A DNA stretch of 59,981 bases, from positions 1 through 59,981 of the forward strand of contig JAFEDG010000151.1 in assembly GCA_018241745.1 (NCBI GenBank). The letters run 5' to 3'. A program made the translations under genes and the position numbers. The stretch comes from Pseudomonadota bacterium (GTDB taxonomy: Bacteria > Pseudomonadota > Gammaproteobacteria > Burkholderiales > Casimicrobiaceae). This document shows positions 18,348 to 32,731 of the stretch, piece by piece (position 1 is the stretch's first letter; each line of letters begins with the position of its first letter). Below the pieces are notes generated by a model. That model was not told where the DNA came from, did not search any database, and saw only the letters and a program-made list of their open reading frames with translations.

Positions 18348-19979
18348 CTAGACGTTGCGGTCGACCGCTGCGAGCAGCGCGCGCGCCACTTCGTCGCTGG
18401 CGTCGATGATCGCGCCGACGCCGAATTCGGCGAGCCATGCGCGCTCGCCATCGTTGGCGGCGGGCGCGATCAGCACCGCGCGCGGATTGCGCCGGTGCGC
18501 CGCCTGGCATACGCGCATCGCGGCCGGGAGGCCGTCGACGGCGATGACGATCGCGTGCGCGGTGCCCACGCCTGCGGCGTCGAGCACCGCGGCATTCCCC
18601 GGGTCGCCGTAGACGGTCTTGACGCCCTCGTCCTGCAGCTCGTCGAGCGCGTCCACGCTCTGGCCGACGACTGCGACGTCGACGCCCCGCGTCGCGCAGT
18701 CGCGCGCGAGCCGGATCGCAAGCGGCGTATCTCCGCACACGATCACGCTCGACGTGCGTGCGATCGCGGACGCGGGTGCATCGTCCGGGATCGCGCTCGC
18801 CGCGACGATGCCTTGCCGCCGCTCCCACCAGCCCAGCAGGCGGAACAGCAGCGGATTGATGGCGATGGACACGATGGCCGCGATCACCAGCACGCCCATG
18901 CCGGCGGGTGGCAGCAGTCCCAGGCTCACGCCCAGGCTGCCGAGGATGAACGAGAACTCGCCGATCTGCGCGAGGCCCACGGCCACCGTCAGCGCCGTGC
19001 GCGCCGGCTGCCGCAACAGCAGCACGATGCCGAGCGCGATCGCCGGCTTCAGCAGCAGCACGATCGCCAGCGCGAGCGCCACGGCCACCGGCTCGCTCGC
19101 GAGCAGCGTCGCGTCGAACAGCATGCCCACCGACACGAAGAACAACGCGGTGAACACGTCGCGGAACGGCGCCATGTCCGCGTTGGCCTGCGTGCCGAAG
19201 CGCGATTGTCCGACGACGAGCCCCGCGAAGAACGCGCCGAGCGCGACCGACACGTGGAACACTTCCGCCGCCACCGCCGCCACGCCGAGTGCGATCACGA
19301 AGATCGTTACCGTGAACAATTCGGCCGAGCGCGTCCGCACGACGAATTCCATCAAGCGGTCCATCACACGCGTGCCCAGGATCCATACCAGCGCGCCGAA
19401 CAGCGCGGCCTTGCCGAGCGCATACACGACGCCGACGCCCAGCCCCTGCCACGACAGCTCGGGCGTCGCCAGCGCCGGCAGCAGCACGAGCGCGACGACG
19501 GTGAACAGGTCCTCGACGATCAGCCAGCCGACGGTCACGTGGCCGTCGCGGCCGTCGAGGCGCCCGGTGGCGACGAGCATCCGCATCAGCACGACGGTGC
19601 TCGCCACGGCCAGCGCCATGCCGAACACAAGGCCCCCCGCACCGCTCCAGCCGAGCAGCATCGCGACGCCATAACCCGCGACGACGGCAACCGCGCTCTG
19701 CGCAATCGCGCCCGGGATGGCGACGTTGCGGACCTTCAGCAGGTCCTGCGGATGGAAGTGCATGCCGACGCCGAACATCAGCAGGATCACGCCGATCTCG
19801 GCCATCTGCGACGCGAGTGACGCGTTGGCAACGAAACCCGGGGTGTGTGGCCCGACGACGACGCCGGCGAGCATGTAGCCGACCAGCGCGGAAAGCCCGA
19901 TGCGCTCGGTGATCCAGCCGAGCACGAGCGCGAATGCGAGGGCACCCGCGAGCGTGATGATGATCGAGAGGTCGTGCAT
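18348..19979 (-). CDS. CPA2-family cation:proton antiporter (YbaL/KefB type) with RCK domain
   Basis: 543 residues. About twelve membrane helices cover residues 4-390; GVILLMFGVGMHFHPQDL, VASTVVLMRML and VGLAQIGEFSFILGSLGVSLG are CPA2 signature helices. A Rossmann TrkA-N/RCK domain follows (VIVCGDTPLAIRLARDC, about 415 onwards) with a divergent GxG-like motif CGDTPLA. Such proteins exchange K+ or Na+ for H+ in pH and electrophile response. The C-terminal domain lacks the full GxGxxG, so NAD(H) binding may be weak. Convergent with the RutE-like gene, 19 bases apart. Confidence 0.88.
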   Translation of the reverse strand: MHDLSIIITLAGALAFALVLGWITERIGLSALVGYMLAGVVVGPHTPGFVANASLASQMAEIGVILLMFGVGMHFHPQDLLKVRNVAIPGAIAQSAVAVVAGYGVAMLLGWSGAGGLVFGMALAVASTVVLMRMLVATGRLDGRDGHVTVGWLIVEDLFTVVALVLLPALATPELSWQGLGVGVVYALGKAALFGALVWILGTRVMDRLMEFVVRTRSAELFTVTIFVIALGVAAVAAEVFHVSVALGAFFAGLVVGQSRFGTQANADMAPFRDVFTALFFVSVGMLFDATLLASEPVAVALALAIVLLLKPAIALGIVLLLRQPARTALTVAVGLAQIGEFSFILGSLGVSLGLLPPAGMGVLVIAAIVSIAINPLLFRLLGWWERRQGIVAASAIPDDAPASAIARTSSVIVCGDTPLAIRLARDCATRGVDVAVVGQSVDALDELQDEGVKTVYGDPGNAAVLDAAGVGTAHAIVIAVDGLPAAMRVCQAAHRRNPRAVLIAPAANDGERAWLAEFGVGAIIDASDEVARALLAAVDRNV

Positions 19980-20079
19980 CGACGCGCACTCTAACGTGCC
20001 GCGTCGTGCGTCACCGCGCCGCGTGCAACAGCGTGGCTCCGCGGCCCCTTACGCCGCCGAGCCCGCCAACCCCTGGACT

Positions 20080-21675
<1,596 letters not shown>

Positions 21676-21771
21676 GGCAGGCTCGCGGATTTCGAGGGTG
21701 GACGAGTCGTCGCGCGACGACCCTCGATTGTAACGGCTTTGCCGCACCGCAGTACGGGCCGCGCGTGACTG

Positions 21772-21806
21772 AAAAGGGCCTTGCCGCGGTGCACCGCGGC
21801 AAGGCC
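21772..21806 (-). terminator. Terminator of leuA, perfect 30-bp palindrome
   Basis: Positions 21777-21806 form a perfect 30-base palindrome (13-bp GC-rich stem GGCCTTGCCGCGG, loop TGCA). On the minus strand it is followed by CTTTTC (TTTT = 21775-21772). It starts 17 bases after the leuA stop and is the clearest intrinsic terminator on this strand. Confidence 0.85.
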
Positions 21807-21823
21807 TGGGGCCGACCGGGCCC

Positions 21824-23680
<1,857 letters not shown>

Positions 23681-23797
23681 TTATGTGCGCGCGAGGCGCA
23701 GCAGCAGGCCGCCCAGCAGCGGGGCACCTGCGAGGCCGAGCGCGATCGACCCGACGGCGGGGATCGCGGTGGCGGCGAGCGTGGCGGTACGGCTCAT
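23681..23797 (-). CDS. Possible 38-aa leucine-rich leader peptide or small membrane peptide
   Basis: ATG at 23797, TAA at 23683-23681, on the same strand as leuA and ending 123 bases before it. The second half is very Leu-rich: APLLGGLLLRLART, with five Leu codons in seven residues. That is what a leu attenuation leader peptide looks like, but I see no U-tract terminator between it and leuA. An alternative reading is a small single-helix peptide, since TAIPAVGSIALGL followed by a hydrophobic stretch and Arg residues loosely resembles an exosortase sorting tail, and xrtH is in this window, but the Trp-Gly is missing. No good ribosome-binding site. High GC makes such codons common, so confidence is low. 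Confidence 0.3.
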   Translation of the reverse strand: MSRTATLAATAIPAVGSIALGLAGAPLLGGLLLRLART

Positions 23798-23841
23798 GCG
23801 GGTGACGTTAGCGGAAATCGTGGCGTCGTGCAAGGCCGATT

Positions 23842-23952
23842 GCCCGTGGGGGAGCGCGACTGGCGCCCGGCGCCCATTTCCCGCGTCGGTTGCACGGGTC
23901 GCCTGCGGCCGCCGAAATGGGCGCCGGACGCCAGCCGCGCTCCCCCACGGGC
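23842..23952. repeat. Long imperfect inverted repeat A (39-bp arms)
   Basis: Arms 23842-23880 and 23914-23952 match at 37 of 39 positions when one is reverse-complemented; both mismatches (A/G and C/T) would still pair as G-U in RNA. The spacer is 33 bases. It lies in the 378-base gap between the small ORF upstream of leuA and pssA, where I see no gene. Confidence 0.85.
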
Positions 23953-23997
23953 GGCTTCGCGTTCGCTAACGCAGCGCTTTCGCGAATCCCAAGCCTT

Positions 23998-24109
23998 CGA
24001 TGCCGGTACGCGCCGCTTCCCGCGCCCGCTTGGAACGTTGGAGGGCAGTGTCATGCGGCCACGCTTGGATGGCGAACTTGGGCGCGGGAAGCGGCGCGTA
24101 CCGGCATCG
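23998..24109. repeat. Long perfect inverted repeat B (30-bp arms)
   Basis: Arms 23998-24027 and 24080-24109 are perfect reverse complements (core CCGGTACGCGCCGCTTCCCG) with a 52-base spacer. It begins 45 bases after inverted repeat A. No transposase is nearby. The pair could be non-autonomous mobile elements, REPIN-like structures, or a strong terminator complex for the pssA transcript, which is on the minus strand. Confidence 0.85.
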
Positions 24110-24175
24110 GAGCGGTGGCATCACGACGCGGCGATGGCGAAGCGGCCGCGGGGCGGAAACGGACCGGCGCCAACG

Positions 24176-24937
24176 CTACGTCGTCGCGCTGCGCCGCTTG
24201 CGAAGAGCGAGCCAGGCCGATACCACAACGCCCGACACCCAGTACGCGACGAAGCACGCGAACAACGTCGTCGCCAGCTGGTAGGACGCGATGGCAATGA
24301 CGATCACGAACAGGAAGATCACGAAGAAGGGCACGCTCTTCTTCAGGTTGATCGACTTGCCGCTGTAGTACTTGAGGTTGGATACCATCGTCAGCCCGGC
24401 AAGCAGCGTGATCGCCCACGCGAGCCAGCGCACCGCCAGCGGGTCCACCATGTAGTCGTCCATGATGAACACGAACCCCGCGACCAGCGCCGCGGCCGAC
24501 GGGCTCGGCAGCCCGGTGAACCAGCGCTTGTCCGCGACCTCGAGCAGCGTGTTGAAGCGCGCGAGGCGCAGCGCCGCGCCCGCGACGTAGACGAACGCCG
24601 CGATCCAGCCCAGCTTGCCCATGTCGCGCAGCACCCATTCGTACATGACGAGCGCCGGGGCTGCGCCGAAGCTCACCATGTCCGCGAGGCTGTCGAACTC
24701 GGCGCCGAACGCGCTCTGCGTATGCGTCATCCGCGCGACGCGCCCGTCCAGGCTGTCGAGCAACATGGCAACGTAGATCGCGATGGCGGCGAGGTCGAAC
24801 CGCGCATCCATCGCCTGCACGATCGCGTAGAAGCCCGCGAACAGCGCCGCGGTCGTGAAGAGGTTGGGCAGCAGATAGATGCCGCGCCGCCGGATGCGGT
24901 TCTTGCGCAGCGCGCGTTGGGTGTCGAAGTCGACCAT
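24176..24937 (-). CDS. pssA: CDP-diacylglycerol-serine O-phosphatidyltransferase
   Basis: 253 residues, membrane-bound. It makes phosphatidylserine from CDP-diacylglycerol and serine. The CDP-alcohol phosphotransferase signature DGRVAR...GAEFDSLAD (about residues 63-83) is complete, with several membrane helices around and after it. It is 8 bases downstream of psd, so the next enzyme of phosphatidylethanolamine synthesis is co-transcribed. Confidence 0.96.
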   Translation of the reverse strand: MVDFDTQRALRKNRIRRRGIYLLPNLFTTAALFAGFYAIVQAMDARFDLAAIAIYVAMLLDSLDGRVARMTHTQSAFGAEFDSLADMVSFGAAPALVMYEWVLRDMGKLGWIAAFVYVAGAALRLARFNTLLEVADKRWFTGLPSPSAAALVAGFVFIMDDYMVDPLAVRWLAWAITLLAGLTMVSNLKYYSGKSINLKKSVPFFVIFLFVIVIAIASYQLATTLFACFVAYWVSGVVVSAWLALRKRRSATT

Positions 24938-24945
24938 GGCGCGGG

Positions 24946-25593
24946 CTAGGCGAGTTCCGCGAGGATCGTCGTCGTGGCGGCGACCTTGTCACCGACGGCG
25001 GCCCTGGGCTTGGCGGTGAGCGGCAGGTAGACGTCGACGCGCGAGCCGAAGCGGATGAAGCCGTAGCGCTGCCCGCGCGTCAGCACATCGCCCGGCTTCA
25101 CGTAGCACAGGATGCGGCGCGCGACGAGGCCGGCCACCTGCACGCACGTGACGTCCGCCCCCCCGGCCGTCCGCAGGTGCAGCGCGTTGCGCTCGTTCTC
25201 GAGCGACGCCTTGTCGAGTGCCGCGTTGACGAACAGGCCGGGGTGGTACCACGCGTCGACGACCGTCCCGTCGACCGGCGACCGGTTGGAATGCACGTTG
25301 AACACGTTCATGAACACGCTGATCTTCAGCGCGTCGCGGTCGAGATAGGGGTCGCGCGCCCGGCCGACGACGACGATGCGCCCGTCGGCCGGCGACAGCA
25401 CCGCACCCGGCACGTCCGGAATGGCGCGCGGCGGGTCGCGGAAGAACTGCAGCACGAACAACGCGACGAGCCAGCCGAGCACGCCCAGCGGCCACCAGGC
25501 GAACGACAGGAACAGGGCCGCCGCGACCGCCAGCGCCAGATAGGGCCAGCCTTCGCGCGCGATCAGCGGATGGGGATAGAGGGGATTGGCCAA
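24946..25593 (-). CDS. psd: Phosphatidylserine decarboxylase proenzyme (short type)
   Basis: 215 residues if started at the TTG at 25593, giving [20 protein letters not shown], which matches the usual N-terminus and length (about 210-215) of the short proteobacterial form. No ATG or GTG is available at that point. The self-cleavage site is the Gly-Ser in [11 protein letters not shown] near the C-terminus; the Ser becomes the pyruvoyl cofactor. Other blocks: [12 protein letters not shown] and [18 protein letters not shown]. It turns phosphatidylserine into phosphatidylethanolamine. Confidence 0.93.
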   Translation of the reverse strand: MANPLYPHPLIAREGWPYLALAVAAALFLSFAWWPLGVLGWLVALFVLQFFRDPPRAIPDVPGAVLSPADGRIVVVGRARDPYLDRDALKISVFMNVFNVHSNRSPVDGTVVDAWYHPGLFVNAALDKASLENERNALHLRTAGGADVTCVQVAGLVARRILCYVKPGDVLTRGQRYGFIRFGSRVDVYLPLTAKPRAAVGDKVAATTTILAELA

Positions 25594-25615
25594 GTCGTCG
25601 GAGCGCGGTGTGCGC

Positions 25616-25927
25616 TTATTGCGTCTGCGCGTCGATGCGCTTTTCCTCGTCCGCAGCTTGCGCCTTGAGCTCGGTGCCCATGTTGCGCGCGCGTTCGAGT
25701 TCGGTGCGCGGCGACGGCGCTGCGGTCGTCGGATCCAGGGGCGCGGGTGCGGCGCCCCCGGGGACATGCGTCCCGGCGGCGGCGTGCTGCGACGATTCGG
25801 CCGGCAGCAAGCGCGCGAGCAGGATCTTGCCCAGCCACGCAACGATCAGCAGCGCGATCAGCAGGCCGATGAGGCCCGCCCAGCCGCGTTGCCGTTGGCG
25901 TGACGGGGACAAGGCCGCTCGCTTCAT
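25616..25927 (-). CDS. Small single-helix membrane protein, unknown function
   Basis: 103 residues from the ATG at 25927 ([11 protein letters not shown]). A basic N-terminus is followed by one membrane helix ([24 protein letters not shown], split here: [14 protein letters not shown] then [10 protein letters not shown]) and a periplasmic, Ala/Pro-rich tail ending in a charged helix ([20 protein letters not shown]). It sits between ilvC and psd, a position where betaproteobacteria often have a small unannotated gene. No function is known to me. Confidence 0.7.
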   Translation of the reverse strand: MKRAALSPSRQRQRGWAGLIGLLIALLIVAWLGKILLARLLPAESSQHAAAGTHVPGGAAPAPLDPTTAAPSPRTELERARNMGTELKAQAADEEKRIDAQTQ

Positions 25928-26009
25928 GCGGCCAGTATAGCGGGCGGCCGCGCCATCCGTCACGGCGCGGCGCCCACGCGCAGCCGGCAGGCGCCGGCGG
26001 TGGTGCTCG

Positions 26010-29271
<3,262 letters not shown>

Positions 29272-29544
29272 CACTCGCCTCGCGTTGAATATCGACCGCG
29301 CACGACAACGCCATGCCGCGCCTGCGGACACGCCTGCATCGATTCAAAGCGCCGGGTGGGGCGCTGCCACTTGCGTAGCCCTCTCATCTGTCGAGTGAGG
29401 GCGTGAGGCCGATCGGGACACCCGTCGTTGGCAGCGCGGCTTGGAGGCTCCGTTCGCACTTGTGGTGCATCGGGAGGCTGCGCCGACGACGGTTTTGCAG
29501 CACTGGACGAAGGAGCTTAAGCGAAATGCTGCGGCGCGGTCAAG
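29272..29544. other. Left part of the ilvB/ECF sigma intergenic region
   Basis: No convincing gene, tRNA or leader peptide is visible in these 273 bases. They must hold the minus-strand promoter of ilvBHC, but I cannot point to a clear -10/-35 pair. Confidence 0.5.
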
Positions 29545-29637
29545 GCAGGGTCCGACCCTATTTTCAGAGCGCCGCGCTTGCTGCACTGCAGGGTCCGACC
29601 CTATTTTCGACGACGGAAAATAGGGTCGGACCCTATA
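29545..29637. repeat. Palindromic repeat cluster (GGGTCCGACCCT family), copies 2-4
   Basis: Three more copies of the unit seen at 10554-10573. Copy 2: GCAGGGTCCGACCCTATTTT begins at 29545 (forward). Copy 3: the same sequence begins at 29588 (forward). Copy 4: GAAAATAGGGTCGGACCCTA begins at 29616 (reverse). Copies 3 and 4 face each other and form a perfect 19-bp stem (29590-29608 with 29616-29634) with a 7-base loop. Each unit is itself an odd-centred palindrome (AGGGTC-C-GACCCT). Confidence 0.9.
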
Positions 29638-29639
29638 AT
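29634..29639 (+). promoter_or_regulatory. Consensus -10 hexamer at the edge of the repeat
   Basis: TATAAT overlaps the last base of repeat copy 4 and lies 33 bases before the likely start of the ECF sigma gene. No TTGACA-like -35 is present at the right spacing (29611-29616 is CGACGG), so the repeat may supply or modify the promoter. Its TAA also serves as the in-frame stop that bounds the ECF reading frame. Confidence 0.4.
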
Positions 29640-29671
29640 CGCCCGCCATCCATCGCCATCCGGTCGTCCCT

Positions 29672-30241
29672 CTGGCCACTCGTCAGGAAATTTCGGGCTT
29701 TCTCGCAAGCGTCGAGCGCCGCGCGTTCAAGCAGGCGATGTACGCCGTGCGCGACGAGGACGCGGCGCTCGACATCGTCCAGGACGCGATGCTGAAGCTG
29801 ACCGAGCGCTACGCCGACAAGCCCGCCGCCGAGCTCGCGCCGATCTTCCAGCGCATCCTGCAGAACGCCGTCCATGATCATTTCCGTCGCCAGAAGGTAC
29901 GCTCGACGTGGACGACGCTGCTGTCGGCGCTGGGCCGCGGCGAGGACAAGGACGATGACTTCGACCCGCTCGAAACCCTTGCCGCCAGGTCCGACTCCAA
30001 CGCGACGGTCGACCCGGCCGCGCAGGCCGAGCAGGGCCAGGTCATGGCGGTCATCGAGGATGCGCTCGCCCGGCTGCCGGCGCGTCAACGGGAGGCGTTT
30101 CTGCTGCGTTACTGGGAAGAGCTCGACGTTGCGGAAACTGCGGTCGCGATGGGATGCTCGGAGGGTAGCGTCAAGACCCATTGCTCGCGCGCTGTCCATG
30201 CGCTGTCTGCAACGCTCGCCGCCAAGGGGCTTCGGCTATGA
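29672..30241 (+). CDS. ECF-family RNA polymerase sigma factor
   Basis: The sigma-2 region (VRDEDAALDIVQDAMLKLTERY) and sigma-4 HTH (LPARQREAFLLRYWEELDVAETAVAMGCSEGSVKTHCSRA, here cited as LPARQREAFLLRYWEEL and GCSEGSVKTHCSRA) are intact. The first ATG is at 29738, but conserved coding extends upstream as TRQEISGFLASVERRAFKQA, which homologues carry near their N-terminus. Between the upstream stop (29636-29638) and 29738 there is no ATG, GTG or TTG in frame; the best candidates are CTG at 29672 or ATT at 29690. I mark 29672 as the likely start. The downstream DUF3619 gene overlaps it (ATGA), and as a membrane protein may act as its partner or anti-sigma. Confidence 0.88.
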   Translation: MATRQEISGFLASVERRAFKQAMYAVRDEDAALDIVQDAMLKLTERYADKPAAELAPIFQRILQNAVHDHFRRQKVRSTWTTLLSALGRGEDKDDDFDPLETLAARSDSNATVDPAAQAEQGQVMAVIEDALARLPARQREAFLLRYWEELDVAETAVAMGCSEGSVKTHCSRAVHALSATLAAKGLRL

Positions 30242-30642
30242 CCGAACGTGAAGACGAATTTGCTGTAAAAATAAAGGGTTACCTCGATCGCTCGGCAGCG
30301 GACCTGAAGCCGGGGCACGCGTATCGGCTGCGCCAGGCGCGCGAGGCCGCGCTCGCTCGCCTCGACGGCGCGGTGCCGGTTGCAGTGGACGCGGTCGAGC
30401 TCGCCGGTGCGCACGGATTCGCGCGGGTTCCGGTGCGCCGCTCCCGCAAGCCCCTCTACTCGCTGGTCGCATTGGTGTTCGTCGCGGTGGTTTCCGGCGT
30501 CGGCTACCAGCAATGGCGCGCCTACACGCACATCCAGGAACTGGAGGAGCTCGACGCCCAGATCCTGGCTTCCGACCTGCCCATCGACGCCTACCTGGAC
30601 GGGGGATTCCAGACGTGGCTCAAGACGTCGCTCGACAACTGA
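30238..30642 (+). CDS. DUF3619 family membrane protein
   Basis: 134 residues starting at the ATG that overlaps the sigma-factor stop. A charged N-terminal half (EFAVKIKGYLDRSAADLKPGHAYRLRQARE) is followed by one membrane helix (about 80-100, SLVALVFVAVVSGVGYQQW) and a short periplasmic tail. The layout (cytoplasmic helix-rich part, one helix, short outside) and its coupling to an ECF sigma are what a small anti-sigma factor would look like; this is inference. Confidence 0.85.
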   Translation: MTEREDEFAVKIKGYLDRSAADLKPGHAYRLRQAREAALARLDGAVPVAVDAVELAGAHGFARVPVRRSRKPLYSLVALVFVAVVSGVGYQQWRAYTHIQELEELDAQILASDLPIDAYLDGGFQTWLKTSLDN

Positions 30643-31226
30643 TACTCGCGCTCGCGCTGGCTGCGGTCGTCGTGGCGGTCCCCGCCCCGGCGACCGGCGC
30701 GCCATTGCCGCTGACCGCGCCCCAGTGGTCGGAGCTTTCGCCGCAGCAGCAAGCAACGCTCGCCCCGCTGGCGCAGGACTGGAACAAGATGGATGCGTCG
30801 CGGCGGCGCAAATGGCTGGGGCTCGCCGAACGCTACCCTCGGATGTCCCCGGCCGAGCAGGAACGGACACAGAGCCGCATGCGCACCTGGGCGCAGCTCA
30901 CGCCGGACCAGCGCGATGCCGCCCGCAAGGAATACCAGACGATGCGCTCGCTGACGCCCGCGCAGAAGGCGGAGATGCGCAGCAAGTGGGAGCAATATCA
31001 GAGCCTGCCCCCGGAAAAGCAGCAGGAATTGCGGGCTCGCGCCAACGCAGCCCACGGCAAGTCTTCCCGCCCTGCGGGCGCGCCCAGGGGCACAGGCACC
31101 AGCGCCGCCGGCCCCGCGGCGCCGGGCGTCGCGCCAGGTGGGCCGCCGCGGTCGCTGCCGCCTGCGGCCAATCCCCAGGCCGTGCCGGCGGGAGCGACCG
31201 CGCCCGCCACCGCGCCGGTGCACTGA
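30615..31226 (+). CDS. DUF3106 family secreted protein
   Basis: 203 residues from the GTG at 30615, which overlaps DUF3619 by 28 bases. A signal peptide (LILALALAAVVVAVPAPATGA) precedes repeats of a short helical unit: WSELSPQQQATLAPLAQDW, RYPRMSPAEQERTQSRMRTW, LTPDQRDAARKEYQTMRSL, LTPAQKAEMRSKWEQYQSL. The tail is Pro/Ala-rich and probably disordered. The repeats recall the LTPEQ motifs of the periplasmic stress sensors CpxP/Spy/ZraP, so a chaperone-like or sensing role for the ECF system is possible. Confidence 0.82.
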   Translation: MAQDVARQLILALALAAVVVAVPAPATGAPLPLTAPQWSELSPQQQATLAPLAQDWNKMDASRRRKWLGLAERYPRMSPAEQERTQSRMRTWAQLTPDQRDAARKEYQTMRSLTPAQKAEMRSKWEQYQSLPPEKQQELRARANAAHGKSSRPAGAPRGTGTSAAGPAAPGVAPGGPPRSLPPAANPQAVPAGATAPATAPVH

Positions 31227-31239
31227 GGCGGCATCGCGC

Positions 31240-31806
31240 GTGACTGCGGCTGGCTCGCCCGCCGGCGTGCGGGGCGCGCCGGACGCCCATGAACCGCTGC
31301 CCGCCGCGCCGCTGGCTGGCCTCGGCCGGCGGCTGGCCGCCGCACTCTACGAGCTGTTGCTGCTGACAGCGTTGCTGTTCGTTGTCGGCTTCGCGTTGCT
31401 GCCGCTCGCGACGCCCGGGCACGCCGGTGCCGTGGACCGGCTGGTCGTCCCCCCGCTCGCGACGCAGGTGATGCTCTTCTGCCTGCAGTTCGCCATCGCT
31501 GCCGCGTATTTCACGTGGTGCTGGACGGGCGGCCGCCGTACGCTGCCGCAGAAGACGTGGCGGCTGCGGCTGGTCACCACCGCCGGGGAGCCGCCCGATC
31601 GCAAGGCGGCGCTGCTGCGCTACGCGGCGGGCTGGATCGGTCCGCTCGCGGCCGTGCTCCTCTATCCGTGGCTTGCCGCGCGCGACGTCGGCATGCTGGT
31701 GCTAGTACCGCTGTTCGCCAACTACCTGTGGGCACTCGCGGACCGCGAGCGCCAGTTCCTGCACGACCGGATCGCCCACACGCGCGTCATCCGCGCGCAG
31801 GCCTGA
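31240..31806 (+). CDS. RDD family membrane protein
   Basis: 188 residues from a GTG at 31240. The RDD signature appears as LGRRLAAALYELLLL (Arg-Asp-like first helix) and KTWRLRLVTTAGEPP, with four membrane helices. Function of the family is unknown; some members are Na+/H+ transporters. Last gene of the ECF-DUF3619-DUF3106-RDD unit, 13 bases after DUF3106. Confidence 0.85.
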   Translation: MTAAGSPAGVRGAPDAHEPLPAAPLAGLGRRLAAALYELLLLTALLFVVGFALLPLATPGHAGAVDRLVVPPLATQVMLFCLQFAIAAAYFTWCWTGGRRTLPQKTWRLRLVTTAGEPPDRKAALLRYAAGWIGPLAAVLLYPWLAARDVGMLVLVPLFANYLWALADRERQFLHDRIAHTRVIRAQA

Positions 31807-31821
31807 CACACGAGTTTCCGC

Positions 31822-32712
31822 TCAGGCGTCCGGGCGCGCCCGTCCCAGGACCACGCCGACGGCGATCAGCGCCATGCCGACGAGCGCCAGCGACGTCAGC
31901 CGCTCTCCGAAGAGGACGAATGCCATCACCGCGGTGACCGCGGGCACCAGGAAGAACAGCCGGGCGACATCGGCCGCTGCGCCCCGCCGCAGCAGCCAGT
32001 ACAGCACCGAGATCGAGATCATCGACAGCACGACAACGGACCAGGCGAGCGCGCCGACGAACGCAGGTGCCCAATCGACGCGCCATCCATCCACGAATGC
32101 CACGAGCGGCACGTAGGCCAGCGCGCACGCAGCGAACTGGATGGCGGCGCCGGTCCGGAGGTCCACGGCATGGCAGTAGCGCTTCTGGTACAGCGTGCCG
32201 ACGCTGATGCCGACGAGCGCCGCCACCAGCGCGACGACGCTGGGCCAGCCGGCGGCACCGAGCTTGTGCCCCACGACGAGCGCGACGCCGGCGAGCCCGA
32301 TGGCGAGCCCCGCCCACTGCCGCGCGACGACGCGTTCGCCGAGCCACATCCACGCGAGCAGTACCGTCAGCAGCGGTTGCAGGCCGACGATCATCGCGCT
32401 GACACCGGCCGCAGTGCCCTTGGAAATGGCGAAGAACACGCCGCCCAGATAGATGCCGTGGACGAGCCAGCCGGCGACGGCGCAATGCCACGCCTGCGCG
32501 CCGCGCGGCCACGCGGCGTCCGCGAGCGTCGCGACGGCCGTCATCAGCACGGCGACGATCGCGAACCGGTAACCGAGGAACGTGAACGGCGGCGCATGCG
32601 GCAAGCCGTACTTGGCCGCGATGAAGCCGGTGCTCCACAGCAGCACGAACAGGGCCGGAAACACGGCGACGCGCGCCGGCGTCCGGGCGACGTCCGGCAC
32701 CGCCGCGCTCAC
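31822..32712 (-). CDS. EamA/DMT-family transporter
   Basis: About 296 residues with ten hydrophobic helices in two repeated EamA halves (FVLLWSTGFIAAKYGLPHAP at the start of the first; LVALVAALVGISVGTLYQKR at the start of the second). Likely a small-metabolite exporter of the inner membrane; substrate unknown. The start is a GTG at 32712 with GGCGGA upstream; a TTG two codons earlier is possible. Convergent with the RDD gene. Confidence 0.85.
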   Translation of the reverse strand: MSAAVPDVARTPARVAVFPALFVLLWSTGFIAAKYGLPHAPPFTFLGYRFAIVAVLMTAVATLADAAWPRGAQAWHCAVAGWLVHGIYLGGVFFAISKGTAAGVSAMIVGLQPLLTVLLAWMWLGERVVARQWAGLAIGLAGVALVVGHKLGAAGWPSVVALVAALVGISVGTLYQKRYCHAVDLRTGAAIQFAACALAYVPLVAFVDGWRVDWAPAFVGALAWSVVVLSMISISVLYWLLRRGAAADVARLFFLVPAVTAVMAFVLFGERLTSLALVGMALIAVGVVLGRARPDA

Positions 32713-32731
32713 GGGCAATCCGCCCGCGCCG

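Noticed and set aside
23794..24054. 86-codon ORF across the inverted repeats
   Set aside because: Its translation only follows the repeat arms and has no ribosome-binding site or family resemblance.
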